Origin: Vitreoscilla sp. | GTDB lineage: Bacteria > Pseudomonadota > Gammaproteobacteria > Burkholderiales > Neisseriaceae | Length of the DNA stretch: 41,804 nucleotides | Reading direction: 5' to 3' | Assembly (NCBI GenBank): GCA_030150505.1 | Contig: JASLFS010000087.1 | Location: 1 to 41,804 of the forward strand | In this document: positions 1 through 8,361 of the stretch, piece by piece | Layout: every line of letters starts with the position of its first letter | How positions within the stretch are numbered: the stretch's first letter is position 1 | Notes under the pieces: generated by a model | What the model saw: only the letters and a program-made list of their open reading frames with translations | Databases searched by the model: none | What the model was told of the DNA's origin: nothing | Translations under genes and position numbers: made by a program

Positions 1-614
1 TGAATGCAGATGGTACGGTAACAGATATGTCATTGCATATGGTTTCAGTTCAAAACTTTGATAACACGATTACAGTGATTCCAACCAATAGATTGGTTAC
101 TGATACGTTTCGTAACTGGCGCGGGATGAGTGATTCTGGTGTTCGACGCATGAAGCGATCTATTTATATTGATCAAACAAGTGTTAGTTTTCTGACTGAT
201 GAAGATTTAGACAATATGAGTCAGTTTTTTGTTTTAAAAGAATATTTAGATAGCAAAGAGAAAGAAATTGTTGAGTGGAATGCGAACTTGGCGCAAAAGG
301 GTATGTCGCCTGTTAATAATAGACATTTAACCAACTTTGGTACATTTCGAGCGTATGTTTATAATTATTTAAAACACCACCCTGAGATTAGCCAAGATTC
401 AAGTTTACTGGTTCGACAAATGGATCCAACATCTCGAGGTATTCCATTGGAGATTTATTGCTTTGCGACCAATATCGCTTGGGATGAGTATGAGCGTATT
501 CAGTCTGATATCTTTGATCATCTTTTGGCCATTATTCCTCAATTTGGATTGAGAATTTACCAAGAGCCAAGTGGTCATGATATGGCTGAATTATCAGAAA
601 GAATAAAGCAATAA
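1..614 (+). CDS. Mechanosensitive ion channel, MscS/YbdG-like, C-terminal part (5' end outside window)
   Basis: The reading frame is open from the first base (codons start at position 3), so only about the last 203 residues are present. The visible part holds the end of the MscS beta domain (VQNFDNTITVIPTNRLVTD) followed by NWRGMSDSGVRRMKRSIYID and a long alpha/beta C-terminal region. The NWRGMSESGGRR-type segment is characteristic of the YbdG/MscM branch of the MscS family, which acts in the inner membrane as an osmotic safety valve. The membrane helices and pore lie upstream of the window. The internal ATG at 27 is not taken as the start because the conserved fold continues upstream of it. 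Family assignment is firm; the exact channel subtype is inferred. Confidence 0.85.
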   Translation, partial: NADGTVTDMSLHMVSVQNFDNTITVIPTNRLVTDTFRNWRGMSDSGVRRMKRSIYIDQTSVSFLTDEDLDNMSQFFVLKEYLDSKEKEIVEWNANLAQKGMSPVNNRHLTNFGTFRAYVYNYLKHHPEISQDSSLLVRQMDPTSRGIPLEIYCFATNIAWDEYERIQSDIFDHLLAIIPQFGLRIYQEPSGHDMAELSERIKQ

Positions 615-700
615 TAGAAATATGATTTATTTTATGGTTGAGCGAAACTTCGATTACTGGCATGATTACGCTTTTATTTTATTGTAGCTATTAAGTTGTT

Positions 701-1435
701 ATGGATACTGATTTAAATCACGATGAGCTGCCTGAAGCAGCAGAAAATGAACAAGGTGCAGTTAGCCACAAAAGAGGTATTCGTAGCTTTGTATTGCGCC
801 AAGGTCATTTAACAGCCTCACAACAAAAAGCCATGGATGAATTCATGCCAACTTGGGGGCTTGAATACAGCAATGAGCAGGTGAGTTTGGATGCGGTATT
901 TGAGAGAGAAGCACCTAAAATATTGGAAATTGGCTTCGGTATGGGTGTGGCGACAGCACAGATTGCTGAAAAAATGCCAGAGCAAGATTATTTGGCAATT
1001 GATGTTCATGGTCCTGGTGTTGGAAATCTATTAAAACTAATTGATGATGCTGGTTTAACAAATTTACGTGTGATGCGCCATGATGCTGTTGAGGTTGTGG
1101 AAAATATGTTACCAAATCAAGTTTTAGATGGAATTCATGTATTTTTCCCAGATCCTTGGCATAAGAAGCGTCATAATAAGCGCCGTTTGATTCAAGCTCC
1201 ATTTGTTGAGAAGTTGTTACCCAAGCTAAAAATAGGTGGTTATATTCATTTAGCAACGGATTGGCAAGAATATGCGGAACAGATGTTGGAAGTTTTATCT
1301 GGTTTTGCGGAGTTGGAAAATACTGGGGTTGATTATGTTGAAAAACCAGCATATCGCCCGGAAACAAAATTCGAAGCACGAGGCATCCGTTTAGGGCATG
1401 GTGTTTGGGATTTGGTTTTTAAACGCATAAAATAA
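701..1435 (+). CDS. trmB: tRNA (guanine-N7-)-methyltransferase TrmB
   Basis: 244 residues, the usual family length. TrmB transfers a methyl group from S-adenosylmethionine to N7 of G46 in the tRNA variable loop. The SAM-binding motif I is LEIGFGMG (about residue 73). The family signature FPDPWHKKRHNKRR lies near residue 150, and TDWQEYAEQM near 190. The first 25 residues are acidic and poorly conserved. A 10-base DUS core (GCTGCCTGAA) lies at 727-736 inside the coding sequence. The ribosome-binding site is weak. The gene is separated from its neighbour upstream by 86 bases and ends at a strong terminator, so it is probably a single transcription unit or the end of one. Confidence 0.96.
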   Translation: MDTDLNHDELPEAAENEQGAVSHKRGIRSFVLRQGHLTASQQKAMDEFMPTWGLEYSNEQVSLDAVFEREAPKILEIGFGMGVATAQIAEKMPEQDYLAIDVHGPGVGNLLKLIDDAGLTNLRVMRHDAVEVVENMLPNQVLDGIHVFFPDPWHKKRHNKRRLIQAPFVEKLLPKLKIGGYIHLATDWQEYAEQMLEVLSGFAELENTGVDYVEKPAYRPETKFEARGIRLGHGVWDLVFKRIK

Positions 1436-1448
1436 TATTTCATTATTC

Positions 1449-1477
1449 AAAGCCAAGCAATTTGCTTGGCTTTTTTA
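1449..1477 (+). terminator. Rho-independent terminator after trmB
   Basis: A stem of about ten base pairs, AAGCCAAGCA pairing with TGCTTGGCTT, has a three-base loop and runs into a T-tract. It starts about 14 bases after the trmB stop. The same stem core recurs in the terminator at 27372-27402. Confidence 0.9.
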
Positions 1478-1508
1478 TTGATATAAATAGGTGATAGGTG
1501 GGGAATAA

Positions 1509-2309
1509 ATGCTGAGTTTACAGTTAGGTCCAATAGCTTTGCCAATGATATGGGCAACTGTTTTTGTTGCTTATATGGCTACGTCTGTTGTTGCATGGTT
1601 GTTTAGTCGATACAGTAAGCAAAATATTGATAATGATGTTTTTTATGGCATTGTTCTTGCATTGATTGTGGCTCGCATTGGCTTTGTTGTACAAAATTGG
1701 TCGTTGTATCAATTGGATTGGTTGCAAATCATCAATATTCGAGATGGCGGTATGTTGTGGTGGTTAGCTGGTTTGGTTTGGCTAACGATGATGGTTGTTA
1801 GTATGATTAAAAAACCAAAATTAGGCTGGCAAATAGCAGTGAGTATGTTATTTGGTTTTGCTGTTACTTCGATTGGGTTTGCTTATGTTCATTATCAGGA
1901 AACAAAGCAGCAATTGCCTGATGTTATGGTATTGGATTTAAATGGTCATGAGCATTCTTTGACTGAATTTAAAGGAAAGCCTATTGTGATTAATCTATGG
2001 GCAACCTGGTGTCCTCCTTGTCAAAAAGAGATGCCTGTTTTTGAGGCTGCACAGCAAGAGAATCCTGATGTTGAGTTTGTTTTTGTTAATCAAGGGGAAG
2101 GGCGAATTGCTGTTGAAGAGTTTTTAGCTCAGCAAAACTTACAATTGGATAATGTTGTGTTGGATTCGCATGCTAAGGTTGGAGATGTTGTTGGTTCTAC
2201 TTTATTACCGACAACATTGTTTTATCAAACCAATGGACAGCTGGAAAGTAGTCATTTGGGTGAGTTGACGGCTGCAGGGTTAAAGTATCAGTTGGAGAAA
2301 ATTAGATAA
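1509..2309 (+). CDS. Membrane-anchored TlpA-like thioredoxin with Lgt-like N-terminal membrane region
   Basis: 266 residues. The N-terminal half (about 1-125) has four hydrophobic segments, and the segment around ALIVARIGFVVQNW resembles part of prolipoprotein diacylglyceryl transferase. The C-terminal half (about 135-266) is a TlpA/ResA-type thioredoxin fold with the redox motif WCPPC near residue 172 (NLWATWCPPCQKEMP) and a cis-proline region (STLLPTT). The thioredoxin domain should face the periplasm and reduce or exchange disulfides, for example in cytochrome c maturation. No complete set of Lgt catalytic residues was recognised, so the N-terminal part is read as a membrane module, not an active Lgt. 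GTGGGG upstream of the ATG is a good ribosome-binding site. The substrate is unknown. Confidence 0.85.
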   Translation: MLSLQLGPIALPMIWATVFVAYMATSVVAWLFSRYSKQNIDNDVFYGIVLALIVARIGFVVQNWSLYQLDWLQIINIRDGGMLWWLAGLVWLTMMVVSMIKKPKLGWQIAVSMLFGFAVTSIGFAYVHYQETKQQLPDVMVLDLNGHEHSLTEFKGKPIVINLWATWCPPCQKEMPVFEAAQQENPDVEFVFVNQGEGRIAVEEFLAQQNLQLDNVVLDSHAKVGDVVGSTLLPTTLFYQTNGQLESSHLGELTAAGLKYQLEKIR

Positions 2310-2310
2310 T

Positions 2311-2346
2311 AAAAAAGCCCAAATCAGATGATTTTGGGCTTTTTTC
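2311..2346. terminator. Bidirectional terminator between the TlpA-like gene and prmA
   Basis: AAAAAAGCCCAAA (2311-2323) pairs with TTTGGGCTTTTTT (2334-2346). An A-run on one side and a T-run on the other allow it to serve both convergent genes. Confidence 0.9.
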
Positions 2347-2351
2347 ATAGA

Positions 2352-3242
2352 TTAGCGTTTAGTGCCGCTTAAGCATGTCCAGCCATCTTTGAAGATAGGT
2401 TCATTCATATTAAACCATTGCTGGTAAATAGCGACCATCTCTTCAGCTTGTTCTTCTAGGATGCCTGATAAAACGATATTGCCACCTACTTTACAGTGGC
2501 TGGCTAGCATTTCACCTAAAACACGAAGTGGATTAGCTAAGATATTTGCAACAACAACGTCAAATAATTCTTGTTCTTTGAATTGCTCTGGTAAAAAGAA
2601 CTGAGCTGTTACTTGATTTTGTTCTGCGTTGTCTGTGCTTGAGCGAATGGCTTGCTTGTCAATATCGACACCAATGGCTTCTTTGGCGCCAAGCTTCATT
2701 GCTGTAATGGCAAGAATCCCTGAGCCGCAGCCATAATCCAAAACTCGCTCGTTGCCTTTTAGATTGTTATCTAACCAGCTTAAACATAGGTGAGTTGTTG
2801 GGTGGCTTCCTGTACCAAAAGCTAAGCCTGGATCAAGTTGTAGATTAATGGCATTTTTGGCAGGTGCTTCATGCCAAGTTGGTGTAATCCATAAACGTTC
2901 AGAAATTTGAATGGGTTCAAATTGAGATTGGGTTAATCTTACCCAATCTTGTTCTGGTAGTTCTTCAAGCTTAAAGACAGGCGTATTGATTTTGATTGAA
3001 GAAGAAGCTGTTTGAACCATTTGTTCTACATTGGATTCTTCATCAAATAAGGCCAAGATAAGGCTTTGTTGCCAAATTTGAGCAGATGGTTCACCTGGCT
3101 CACCAAAAATGGCTTGTTCTTTGTCAGTACCTGCCCAAGCATCTTCAATGGCAACACTTAAAGCACCATATTCCATTAAGGCATCTGATAATGCTTCAGC
3201 TTGCGCTGAGGCGATGGCAATGGTCGCTTGTTGATAAGCCAT
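2352..3242 (-). CDS. prmA: Ribosomal protein L11 methyltransferase PrmA
   Basis: 296 residues, family length. PrmA trimethylates lysines and the N-terminus of ribosomal protein L11 using S-adenosylmethionine. The N-terminal substrate-recognition domain (about 1-115) is followed by LDPGLAFGTGSHPTT, the SAM motif VLDYGCGSGILAI, GVDID, and the post-motif ANILANPL. Its ATG overlaps the accC stop in the sequence TAATG (3244-3240, minus strand), so translation is probably coupled to accC. It is the last gene of the aroQ-accB-accC-prmA operon and ends at the bidirectional terminator. Confidence is high because all motifs are intact. Confidence 0.97.
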   Translation of the reverse strand: MAYQQATIAIASAQAEALSDALMEYGALSVAIEDAWAGTDKEQAIFGEPGEPSAQIWQQSLILALFDEESNVEQMVQTASSSIKINTPVFKLEELPEQDWVRLTQSQFEPIQISERLWITPTWHEAPAKNAINLQLDPGLAFGTGSHPTTHLCLSWLDNNLKGNERVLDYGCGSGILAITAMKLGAKEAIGVDIDKQAIRSSTDNAEQNQVTAQFFLPEQFKEQELFDVVVANILANPLRVLGEMLASHCKVGGNIVLSGILEEQAEEMVAIYQQWFNMNEPIFKDGWTCLSGTKR

Positions 3243-4606
3243 TATGAGTCCTTTTTAGCAGGGTGGTGGATAGCCATCCATTGCTCTAGATAATGAATAC
3301 TGGTTTTGCCTTTGATAAAGCTAGGGTCAGTAAATAACTCTTTATGCAGTTCTACGTTAGTTTTGATGCCGGTAATGGCAAATTCAGATAACGCAACACG
3401 CATTCTAGCCATGGATTTTTCACGGGTATCACCATAACTACATACTTTAGCAATAAGGCTATCGTAGTTTGAAGGAATTTTATATCCTTGGTAAATATGG
3501 GTATCAACACGAATGCCAGGTCCACCAGGAGCATGATAACTATCAATTAAGCCTGGGCTTGGAATAAAGGTAAACGGGTCTTCTGCATTGATACGGCATT
3601 CAAAAGCGTGACCATGTAACTTAATATCTTCTTGCTTGTATGAAAGCGGTAGATGAGAAGCAACAAAGATTTGTTCTTGAACAATATCTACACCAGAAAT
3701 TAATTCTGTAATTGGGTGTTCAACTTGTACACGAGTGTTCATTTCGATAAAGAAGAATTCTCCATCTTCATATAAAAACTCGAATGTACCTGCGCCACGG
3801 TAACCAATGCGTTTACAAGCTTCTACGCAAGCATTGCCGATTTGTTGGCGTTCTGCATCGGTGATGCCTGGAGCAGGTGCTTCTTCAATAATTTTTTGGT
3901 GGCGGCGTTGCATTGAGCAATCACGTTCACCTAGATAAATAGCATGGCCAAATTCATCTGCTAAAATTTGAATTTCAATGTGGCGAGGTTTTTGTAAATA
4001 ACGTTCCATGTAAACAGTTGGATTGCCAAAGGCTGCACCAGCTTCTGTTTTGGTCATTTCTACAGATTGCAATAAATCTTCTTCGTGCTCAACAACGCGC
4101 ATACCGCGTCCACCACCACCACCTGAAGCTTTAATAATGACAGGGTAGCCAACTTCACGGCCAATTTTGATGATTTCTTGTGGGTCTTCTGGTAAGGCGC
4201 CATCAGAGCCTGGTACGCAAGGAACGCCAGCTTCTAGCATGGCATGCTTTGCTGAAACTTTATCACCCATTAATCGAATGGTATCGCCTTTAGGGCCAAT
4301 AAAGATAAAGCCAGATTGCTCTACACGGTCAGCAAAGTCAGCATTTTCAGCTAAAAAGCCATAACCTGGGTGGATGGCTTCTGCGCCAGAAACTTCTGCT
4401 GCAGCAATGATTGCAGGAACATTAAGATAGCTTTGTGCTGAGTTAGCTGGTCCGATACAGACTGATTCGTCTGCTAGCTTAACGTATTTAGCATCGCGGT
4501 CAACTTCTGAATATACAGCAACTGTTTCGATGCCTAATTCACGGCAGGCACGTTGAATACGTAAGGCAATTTCGCCTCGGTTAGCAATTAAAATCTTTTT
4601 TAACAT
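3242..4606 (-). CDS. accC: Acetyl-CoA carboxylase, biotin carboxylase subunit AccC
   Basis: 454 residues. It is the ATP-dependent enzyme that carboxylates biotin on AccB, the first half-reaction of malonyl-CoA synthesis. The N-terminal pre-ATP-grasp domain begins KILIANRGEIALRI. The glycine-rich ATP loop GGGGGRGMR is near residue 165. The catalytic segment MNTRVQVEHPITE is near residue 292, followed by GHAFECRINAED. Its start is 59 bases downstream of the accB stop, and the intervening DNA holds a perfect 12-bp inverted DUS pair that could partly terminate the message or protect its 3' end. The overlap with prmA shows operon continuation. Confidence 0.98.
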   Translation of the reverse strand: MLKKILIANRGEIALRIQRACRELGIETVAVYSEVDRDAKYVKLADESVCIGPANSAQSYLNVPAIIAAAEVSGAEAIHPGYGFLAENADFADRVEQSGFIFIGPKGDTIRLMGDKVSAKHAMLEAGVPCVPGSDGALPEDPQEIIKIGREVGYPVIIKASGGGGGRGMRVVEHEEDLLQSVEMTKTEAGAAFGNPTVYMERYLQKPRHIEIQILADEFGHAIYLGERDCSMQRRHQKIIEEAPAPGITDAERQQIGNACVEACKRIGYRGAGTFEFLYEDGEFFFIEMNTRVQVEHPITELISGVDIVQEQIFVASHLPLSYKQEDIKLHGHAFECRINAEDPFTFIPSPGLIDSYHAPGGPGIRVDTHIYQGYKIPSNYDSLIAKVCSYGDTREKSMARMRVALSEFAITGIKTNVELHKELFTDPSFIKGKTSIHYLEQWMAIHHPAKKDS

Positions 4607-4623
4607 ATTGTTACTTCCTATGC

Positions 4624-4650
4624 TTCAGGCAGCCTACTAGGCTGCCTGAA
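4624..4650 (-). repeat. Inverted pair of DNA uptake sequences forming a hairpin between accB and accC
   Basis: Two perfect copies of AGGCTGCCTGAA face each other: reverse complement at 4624-4635, forward at 4639-4650, separated by ACT. The RNA would fold into a 12-bp stem with a three-base loop. In Neisseriaceae, inverted DUS pairs often act as terminators. Here the pair lies inside an operon without a clear U-run on the minus strand, so partial termination or mRNA stabilisation is more likely than full termination. Confidence 0.85.
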
Positions 4651-4665
4651 AGAATGAGACTTGGT

Positions 4666-5130
4666 TTATTCGATAATGAATAGAGGTTCGCCATATTCCA
4701 CAGGTTCACCATTGTTAACCAAAATTTCTTTAATTACGCCAGAACGATCAGATTCGATTTCGTTCATTAGTTTCATTGCTTCAATAATGCATAAAGTATC
4801 GCCAACTTTTACTGATTGACCAACTTCTGCGAATGCAGGTGAGTTTGGGCTAGCTGCACGATAGAACGTACCAACCATTGGTGATTTTAAGGCATCAACG
4901 ACAGCAGCTGGGGCAGCCGTTGATGTCGCTGCTTCTGCTGCTGGTGCAGCTGCTACAGGAGCGCTAACTGGCATTTGAGAAGGAGCTGCCATGGCAGTAG
5001 TGTAAACTGTTTGATTAGTCGCATGAGAACGAGTAATGCGAACTTTTTCCTCACCTTCGGTTACTTCGATTTCGGCAATGCCTGATTCTTCTACCAAATC
5101 AATGAGTTTTTTTAGTTTACGTAAATCCAT
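4666..5130 (-). CDS. accB: Acetyl-CoA carboxylase, biotin carboxyl carrier protein AccB
   Basis: 154 residues. The N-terminal part (LRKLKKLIDLVEESGIAEIE) is followed by an Ala/Pro-rich flexible linker (about 45-80). The biotinyl domain begins KSPMVGTFYRAASP and carries the biotin attachment motif EAMKLMNEIE (Lys near residue 120). It carries biotin between the carboxylase AccC and the transferase subunits, which are not in this window. AAGGAT sits 8 bases before the ATG. It lies between aroQ (39 bases upstream) and accC, the usual order in many proteobacteria. Confidence 0.98.
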   Translation of the reverse strand: MDLRKLKKLIDLVEESGIAEIEVTEGEEKVRITRSHATNQTVYTTAMAAPSQMPVSAPVAAAPAAEAATSTAAPAAVVDALKSPMVGTFYRAASPNSPAFAEVGQSVKVGDTLCIIEAMKLMNEIESDRSGVIKEILVNNGEPVEYGEPLFIIE

Positions 5131-5169
5131 TAGAGGTATCCTTAAAATATACGAAATAAATAGTAATAA

Positions 5170-5607
5170 TTATTTGAAAGATTGAAGTGCGTAGTCCAAT
5201 GCCATCGAATAGCCTTGAGCACCAAGACCACAGATAACACCTACTGCTATATCAGATAAGTAGGAATGTTTGCGAAAAGGTTCGCGAGCGTGCACATTAG
5301 ATAGATGCACTTCAATAAAAGGTTTTTGCACAGCAGCAAGCGCGTCACGAATAGCGACACTTGTGTGGGTAAATGCACCAGGGTTAATGATAATAAAATC
5401 AGTATTATCTTGCTGAGTTGCTTGAATTCTATCAATGAGCATATGTTCTGCATTGCTTTGTAAAAAAGAAATGTTGGCACCTGCATTTTTTGCTTGTTGG
5501 CTTAATAACGCATTGATATCATCAAGCGTTTGATAACCATATATTTCAGGTTCTCGTGTGCCAAGCATGTTTAAATTCGGGCCATGTAAGACCAATATTG
5601 TACTCAT
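5170..5607 (-). CDS. aroQ: 3-dehydroquinate dehydratase, type II
   Basis: 145 residues, typical of the dodecameric type II enzyme. It converts 3-dehydroquinate to 3-dehydroshikimate in the shikimate pathway. Visible motifs are VLHGPNLNMLGTREPEIYG at the N-terminus (with the flexible catalytic-loop Arg and Tyr), NPGAFTHTSVAIRDAL in the middle, and EVHLSNVHAREPFRKHSYLS near residue 100, which contains the catalytic His. It is the first gene of the aroQ-accB-accC-prmA operon. The 272-base divergent gap to queA must hold its promoter, but no convincing -35/-10 pair was found on the minus strand. Confidence 0.97.
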   Translation of the reverse strand: MSTILVLHGPNLNMLGTREPEIYGYQTLDDINALLSQQAKNAGANISFLQSNAEHMLIDRIQATQQDNTDFIIINPGAFTHTSVAIRDALAAVQKPFIEVHLSNVHAREPFRKHSYLSDIAVGVICGLGAQGYSMALDYALQSFK

Positions 5608-5830
5608 TGTTTGCGTTTAAAGTTATTTATATTAGTCCATTTTCTCGCAAATGTCGGCAAAATGTCCAGTAATTTCGCTTAAAATGTTTGAATTTCTGAT
5701 TATTGTTTAGATTTCACAAGCATATTTTACTCATATTTGTCGCTTTGTCTAGAGTTATTGCTCTTTTTAAGCGGAGAGTTAGTATACCGTAAAATATAGA
5801 TCAGATAGCAGACAAACTAGCCATTGAGCG

Positions 5831-5836
5831 TATAAT
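5831..5836 (+). promoter_or_regulatory. Likely -10 element of the queA promoter
   Basis: A perfect TATAAT lies 44 bases before the queA ATG in the aroQ/queA divergent gap. No good TTGACA-like hexamer is found 16-18 bases upstream, so the promoter call rests on the -10 box and its position. Confidence 0.5.
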
Positions 5837-5879
5837 CTCGTTTTCAAAGTATCAAAATATTAACAAAAAAAGTCCAGCA

Positions 5880-6902
5880 ATGAATATTAATGAATTTGAT
5901 TTTGACCTACCGCAACATTTAATTGCACAACACCCACCAGAAATTCGTGGTACTAGTCGTCTTTTACAAGCTTTGCAAGATCAAGCTTTACAAGATAAAC
6001 AATTTAGCCAACTACCTGACTTATTTGCAGCTGGAGATGTTTTGGTATTTAACGATACCAAAGTCATGAAAGCACGATTATTTGGGCAAAAAATTAGTGG
6101 CGGAAAAATTGAAGCACTAATAGAACGAGTGTTAGATGATCATACTGCATTGGCACATATTCGCTCTTCTAAATCTCCTAAAGACAATACACAATTGGTA
6201 TTTGAAGGAGATGTTTCTGCAACCATGTTAAGAAGAGAGGGTGAGCTATTTTGTTTGCAATTTGATGGGGACAAAACAGTTTATGAAATTTTAGAACAAA
6301 TTGGCAACCTGCCTTTGCCACCTTACATTGAGCGCAGTGCTGATGATGATGACGATGCACGCTATCAAACGGTTTACGCTGAAAATGAAGGTGCAGTAGC
6401 AGCTCCAACTGCTGGTTTACATTTTACCGATGAAATCTTAAAAACGATTCAAGATAAAGGCGTTCATTTAGCTCATGTTACGCTGCATGTTGGCGCAGGA
6501 ACATTCCAGCCGGTGCGAGTGGATAACATTGAAGAGCATATCATGCATAGCGAATGGTTTGATGTTCCGGCTGAAACGGTTAAGCTGATAGAAGAAGCGC
6601 ATCAAAACAATAAAAAAGTTTGGGCCGTTGGAACAACCAGCATGCGTGCATTAGAATCAGCAGCGCGCGATGGTGTTTTGAAATCAGGGCAGGGAGATAC
6701 CAATATATTTATCACGCCAGGTTATCAGTTTAATGTGATTGACCGCATGATTACCAATTTCCATTTGCCAAAATCAACATTACTTATGTTAGTTAGTGCA
6801 TTTTCAGGAACTGATTATATTCGTAGAATTTATCAGCATGCTATTGATCATGAATATCGCTTTTTCAGTTATGGCGATGCAATGGTATTAGAAAGAAAAT
6901 AA
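5880..6902 (+). CDS. queA: S-adenosylmethionine:tRNA ribosyltransferase-isomerase QueA
   Basis: 340 residues, family length. QueA adds the ribosyl moiety of S-adenosylmethionine to preQ1 in tRNA, giving epoxyqueuosine. Motifs include FDFDLPQHLIAQHPPEIRG at the start, DVLVFNDTKVMKARLFG, AAPTAGLHFT, HVGAGTFQPVRVD and the C-terminal ITNFHLPKSTLLMLVSAFSG. The first gene of a two-gene unit: the stop is one base before the start of the next gene. Assignment is secure. Confidence 0.98.
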   Translation: MNINEFDFDLPQHLIAQHPPEIRGTSRLLQALQDQALQDKQFSQLPDLFAAGDVLVFNDTKVMKARLFGQKISGGKIEALIERVLDDHTALAHIRSSKSPKDNTQLVFEGDVSATMLRREGELFCLQFDGDKTVYEILEQIGNLPLPPYIERSADDDDDARYQTVYAENEGAVAAPTAGLHFTDEILKTIQDKGVHLAHVTLHVGAGTFQPVRVDNIEEHIMHSEWFDVPAETVKLIEEAHQNNKKVWAVGTTSMRALESAARDGVLKSGQGDTNIFITPGYQFNVIDRMITNFHLPKSTLLMLVSAFSGTDYIRRIYQHAIDHEYRFFSYGDAMVLERK

Positions 6903-6903
6903 A

Positions 6904-7410
6904 ATGAATGATTTGGAGTGGGATTTATTGTATGACTCTACATGGCAAGAGTTTCTTAGCAATGCCACATCAATTGATTTATTTAAATGCGTACAAACTT
7001 TGAATTATGATGGAATCACCGAGGATTCCGCTTTGGTTCAGAAAATATTGAATGATGCCAATATTGATAAATCCGTTGTGGTGGCTTTTTATTGGCATCA
7101 GGCACCTCGCTACCATTATCAGTTTAAAACTGAAGCAGATATTCCATCATGGTTAAAAGATCAGCATGTTTTAATTAAAAAATTAGAACAACTTTTGTTA
7201 AGTGGTTTTTATAGTGAAGGCCTGATTTACTACGATCCAAAAGATGATGATGGTGAGAATTGGACGAATGACTATCTAGAATACGATTTAGATAGAAAAT
7301 TACCACAAGCATTGGAACAGGCTATTAATGGGAAGGAATGGATAGATGACTTTCAAGATTTTGATGAAGGTTTACCCATTAAGCTGCTAGAAAAATTGTA
7401 TCAACGATAA
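6904..7410 (+). CDS. Small hypothetical protein, DUF4274-like
   Basis: 168 residues, acidic and rich in aromatic residues, without signal peptide or membrane segment. The N-terminal half (counting of a NYDGITEDS segment, then VVVAFYWHQAPRYH) resembles the DUF4274 pattern, in which a short helical region precedes an 'ALxxFW' strand. The C-terminal half (YYDPKDDDGENW onwards) is not recognised. It begins one base after the queA stop, so it is cotranslated with queA, although a functional link to queuosine is not implied. Such proteins are often cytoplasmic immunity- or housekeeping-type proteins of unknown role. The family name is tentative. Confidence 0.6.
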   Translation: MNDLEWDLLYDSTWQEFLSNATSIDLFKCVQTLNYDGITEDSALVQKILNDANIDKSVVVAFYWHQAPRYHYQFKTEADIPSWLKDQHVLIKKLEQLLLSGFYSEGLIYYDPKDDDGENWTNDYLEYDLDRKLPQALEQAINGKEWIDDFQDFDEGLPIKLLEKLYQR

Positions 7411-7418
7411 ATTGATTA

Positions 7419-7448
7419 AAAAAGCCTTTGTATGAACAAAGGCTTTTT
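7419..7448. terminator. Bidirectional terminator between the DUF4274-like gene and nadE
   Basis: AAAAAGCCTTTGT (7419-7431) pairs perfectly with ACAAAGGCTTTTT (7436-7448) around a four-base loop ATGA, with A-run and T-run on either side. Confidence 0.92.
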
Positions 7449-7466
7449 ACTTAATGTTTTGTTGGA

Positions 7467-8258
7467 TTAAATGAATTCTTTTGGAATGTTGCAAATTGGA
7501 ATAGGATTAATTTTATGTTGCATTGCTTTATGCAAGCGAGTGTAAATTTCAAACACTTCTTTTTGACGTCCTGAAAAGTCTTCTGCTTGATGAGAATCAT
7601 ACATTTGCATTGCCCATTCTAATTCGGGGTAGCTTGCACCCATTTGGGCTTCATCAGTGCGCTCTTCATCCCATAAGCCATCTGTAGGAATGGCTTTTTG
7701 AATACTTGGAATGATGTTTAATGTTTTAGCAATGTCAAAAACTTGGGTCTTGGTTAAATCTGCGATAGGGCTGATATCAACGCCACCATCACCATACTTC
7801 GTAAAGAAACCAACACCAAAATCTTCAATTTTATTGCCAGTTCCAGTTACCAATAATTTATGCAATTGACCATAGTAATAAAGAGTCATCATGCGCATGC
7901 GCGAACGAGCATTGGCAAATGCCAGTTTTTCAATGTCAGATAAAACAGATTCTTTATTAACTGTTGCTTCAAACGATTCAAAAGTATTGGTTAAATCAAC
8001 TAAAAGGCTATCTGTATTGGTTGGATATAGATTTTGTAGCCATTGAATATGCTCTTGTGAGCGCTGTAGCTGAGTGGGATGTTGGCGAATAGGCAAATCA
8101 ATGAGTAATGTTTTTAAGCCTGTTTGTGCTGCTAAAGTGGACACCACTGCAGAGTCGATTCCACCAGAAATACCAATAACAAAACCATTCATATTGGTTT
8201 GAAGGGCGTAATTTTTTAGCCAAGCAGTAATGTGCTCAATAACCGCTTTTGTATTCAT
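7467..8258 (-). CDS. nadE: NAD+ synthase (ammonia-dependent type)
   Basis: 263 residues. It makes NAD+ from deamido-NAD+ with ATP and ammonia. The PP-loop motif is GISGGIDSAVVSTLAA near residue 29. GTGNKIEDFGVGFFTKYGDG and the following ISPIADLTKTQV belong to the deamido-NAD binding region. IPTDGLWDEERTDEAQMG is near residue 190. There is no glutaminase domain, so ammonia must be supplied directly. The gene is divergent from the DUF971 gene, with a 103-base gap, and shares its terminator with the convergent gene downstream. Confidence 0.97.
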   Translation of the reverse strand: MNTKAVIEHITAWLKNYALQTNMNGFVIGISGGIDSAVVSTLAAQTGLKTLLIDLPIRQHPTQLQRSQEHIQWLQNLYPTNTDSLLVDLTNTFESFEATVNKESVLSDIEKLAFANARSRMRMMTLYYYGQLHKLLVTGTGNKIEDFGVGFFTKYGDGGVDISPIADLTKTQVFDIAKTLNIIPSIQKAIPTDGLWDEERTDEAQMGASYPELEWAMQMYDSHQAEDFSGRQKEVFEIYTRLHKAMQHKINPIPICNIPKEFI

Positions 8259-8361
8259 GTGTGACTTCCCATAGTTTTACACGATAAAATCCAAGGTCCA
8301 CAATAATGCATTATGATGGTTTTGTGTAGATGTTTAACTCATTTTTATAAGGTAAATAATC

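Noticed and set aside
915..1379. 154-codon antisense frame across trmB
   Set aside because: Lies opposite a clear trmB with intact motifs; residue composition is that of a shadow frame and no start site is present.
5608..5879. Long divergent gap aroQ/queA as a site for a small RNA or riboswitch
   Set aside because: No hairpin with a T-run and no conserved riboswitch pattern was seen; only the queA -10 box was supported.
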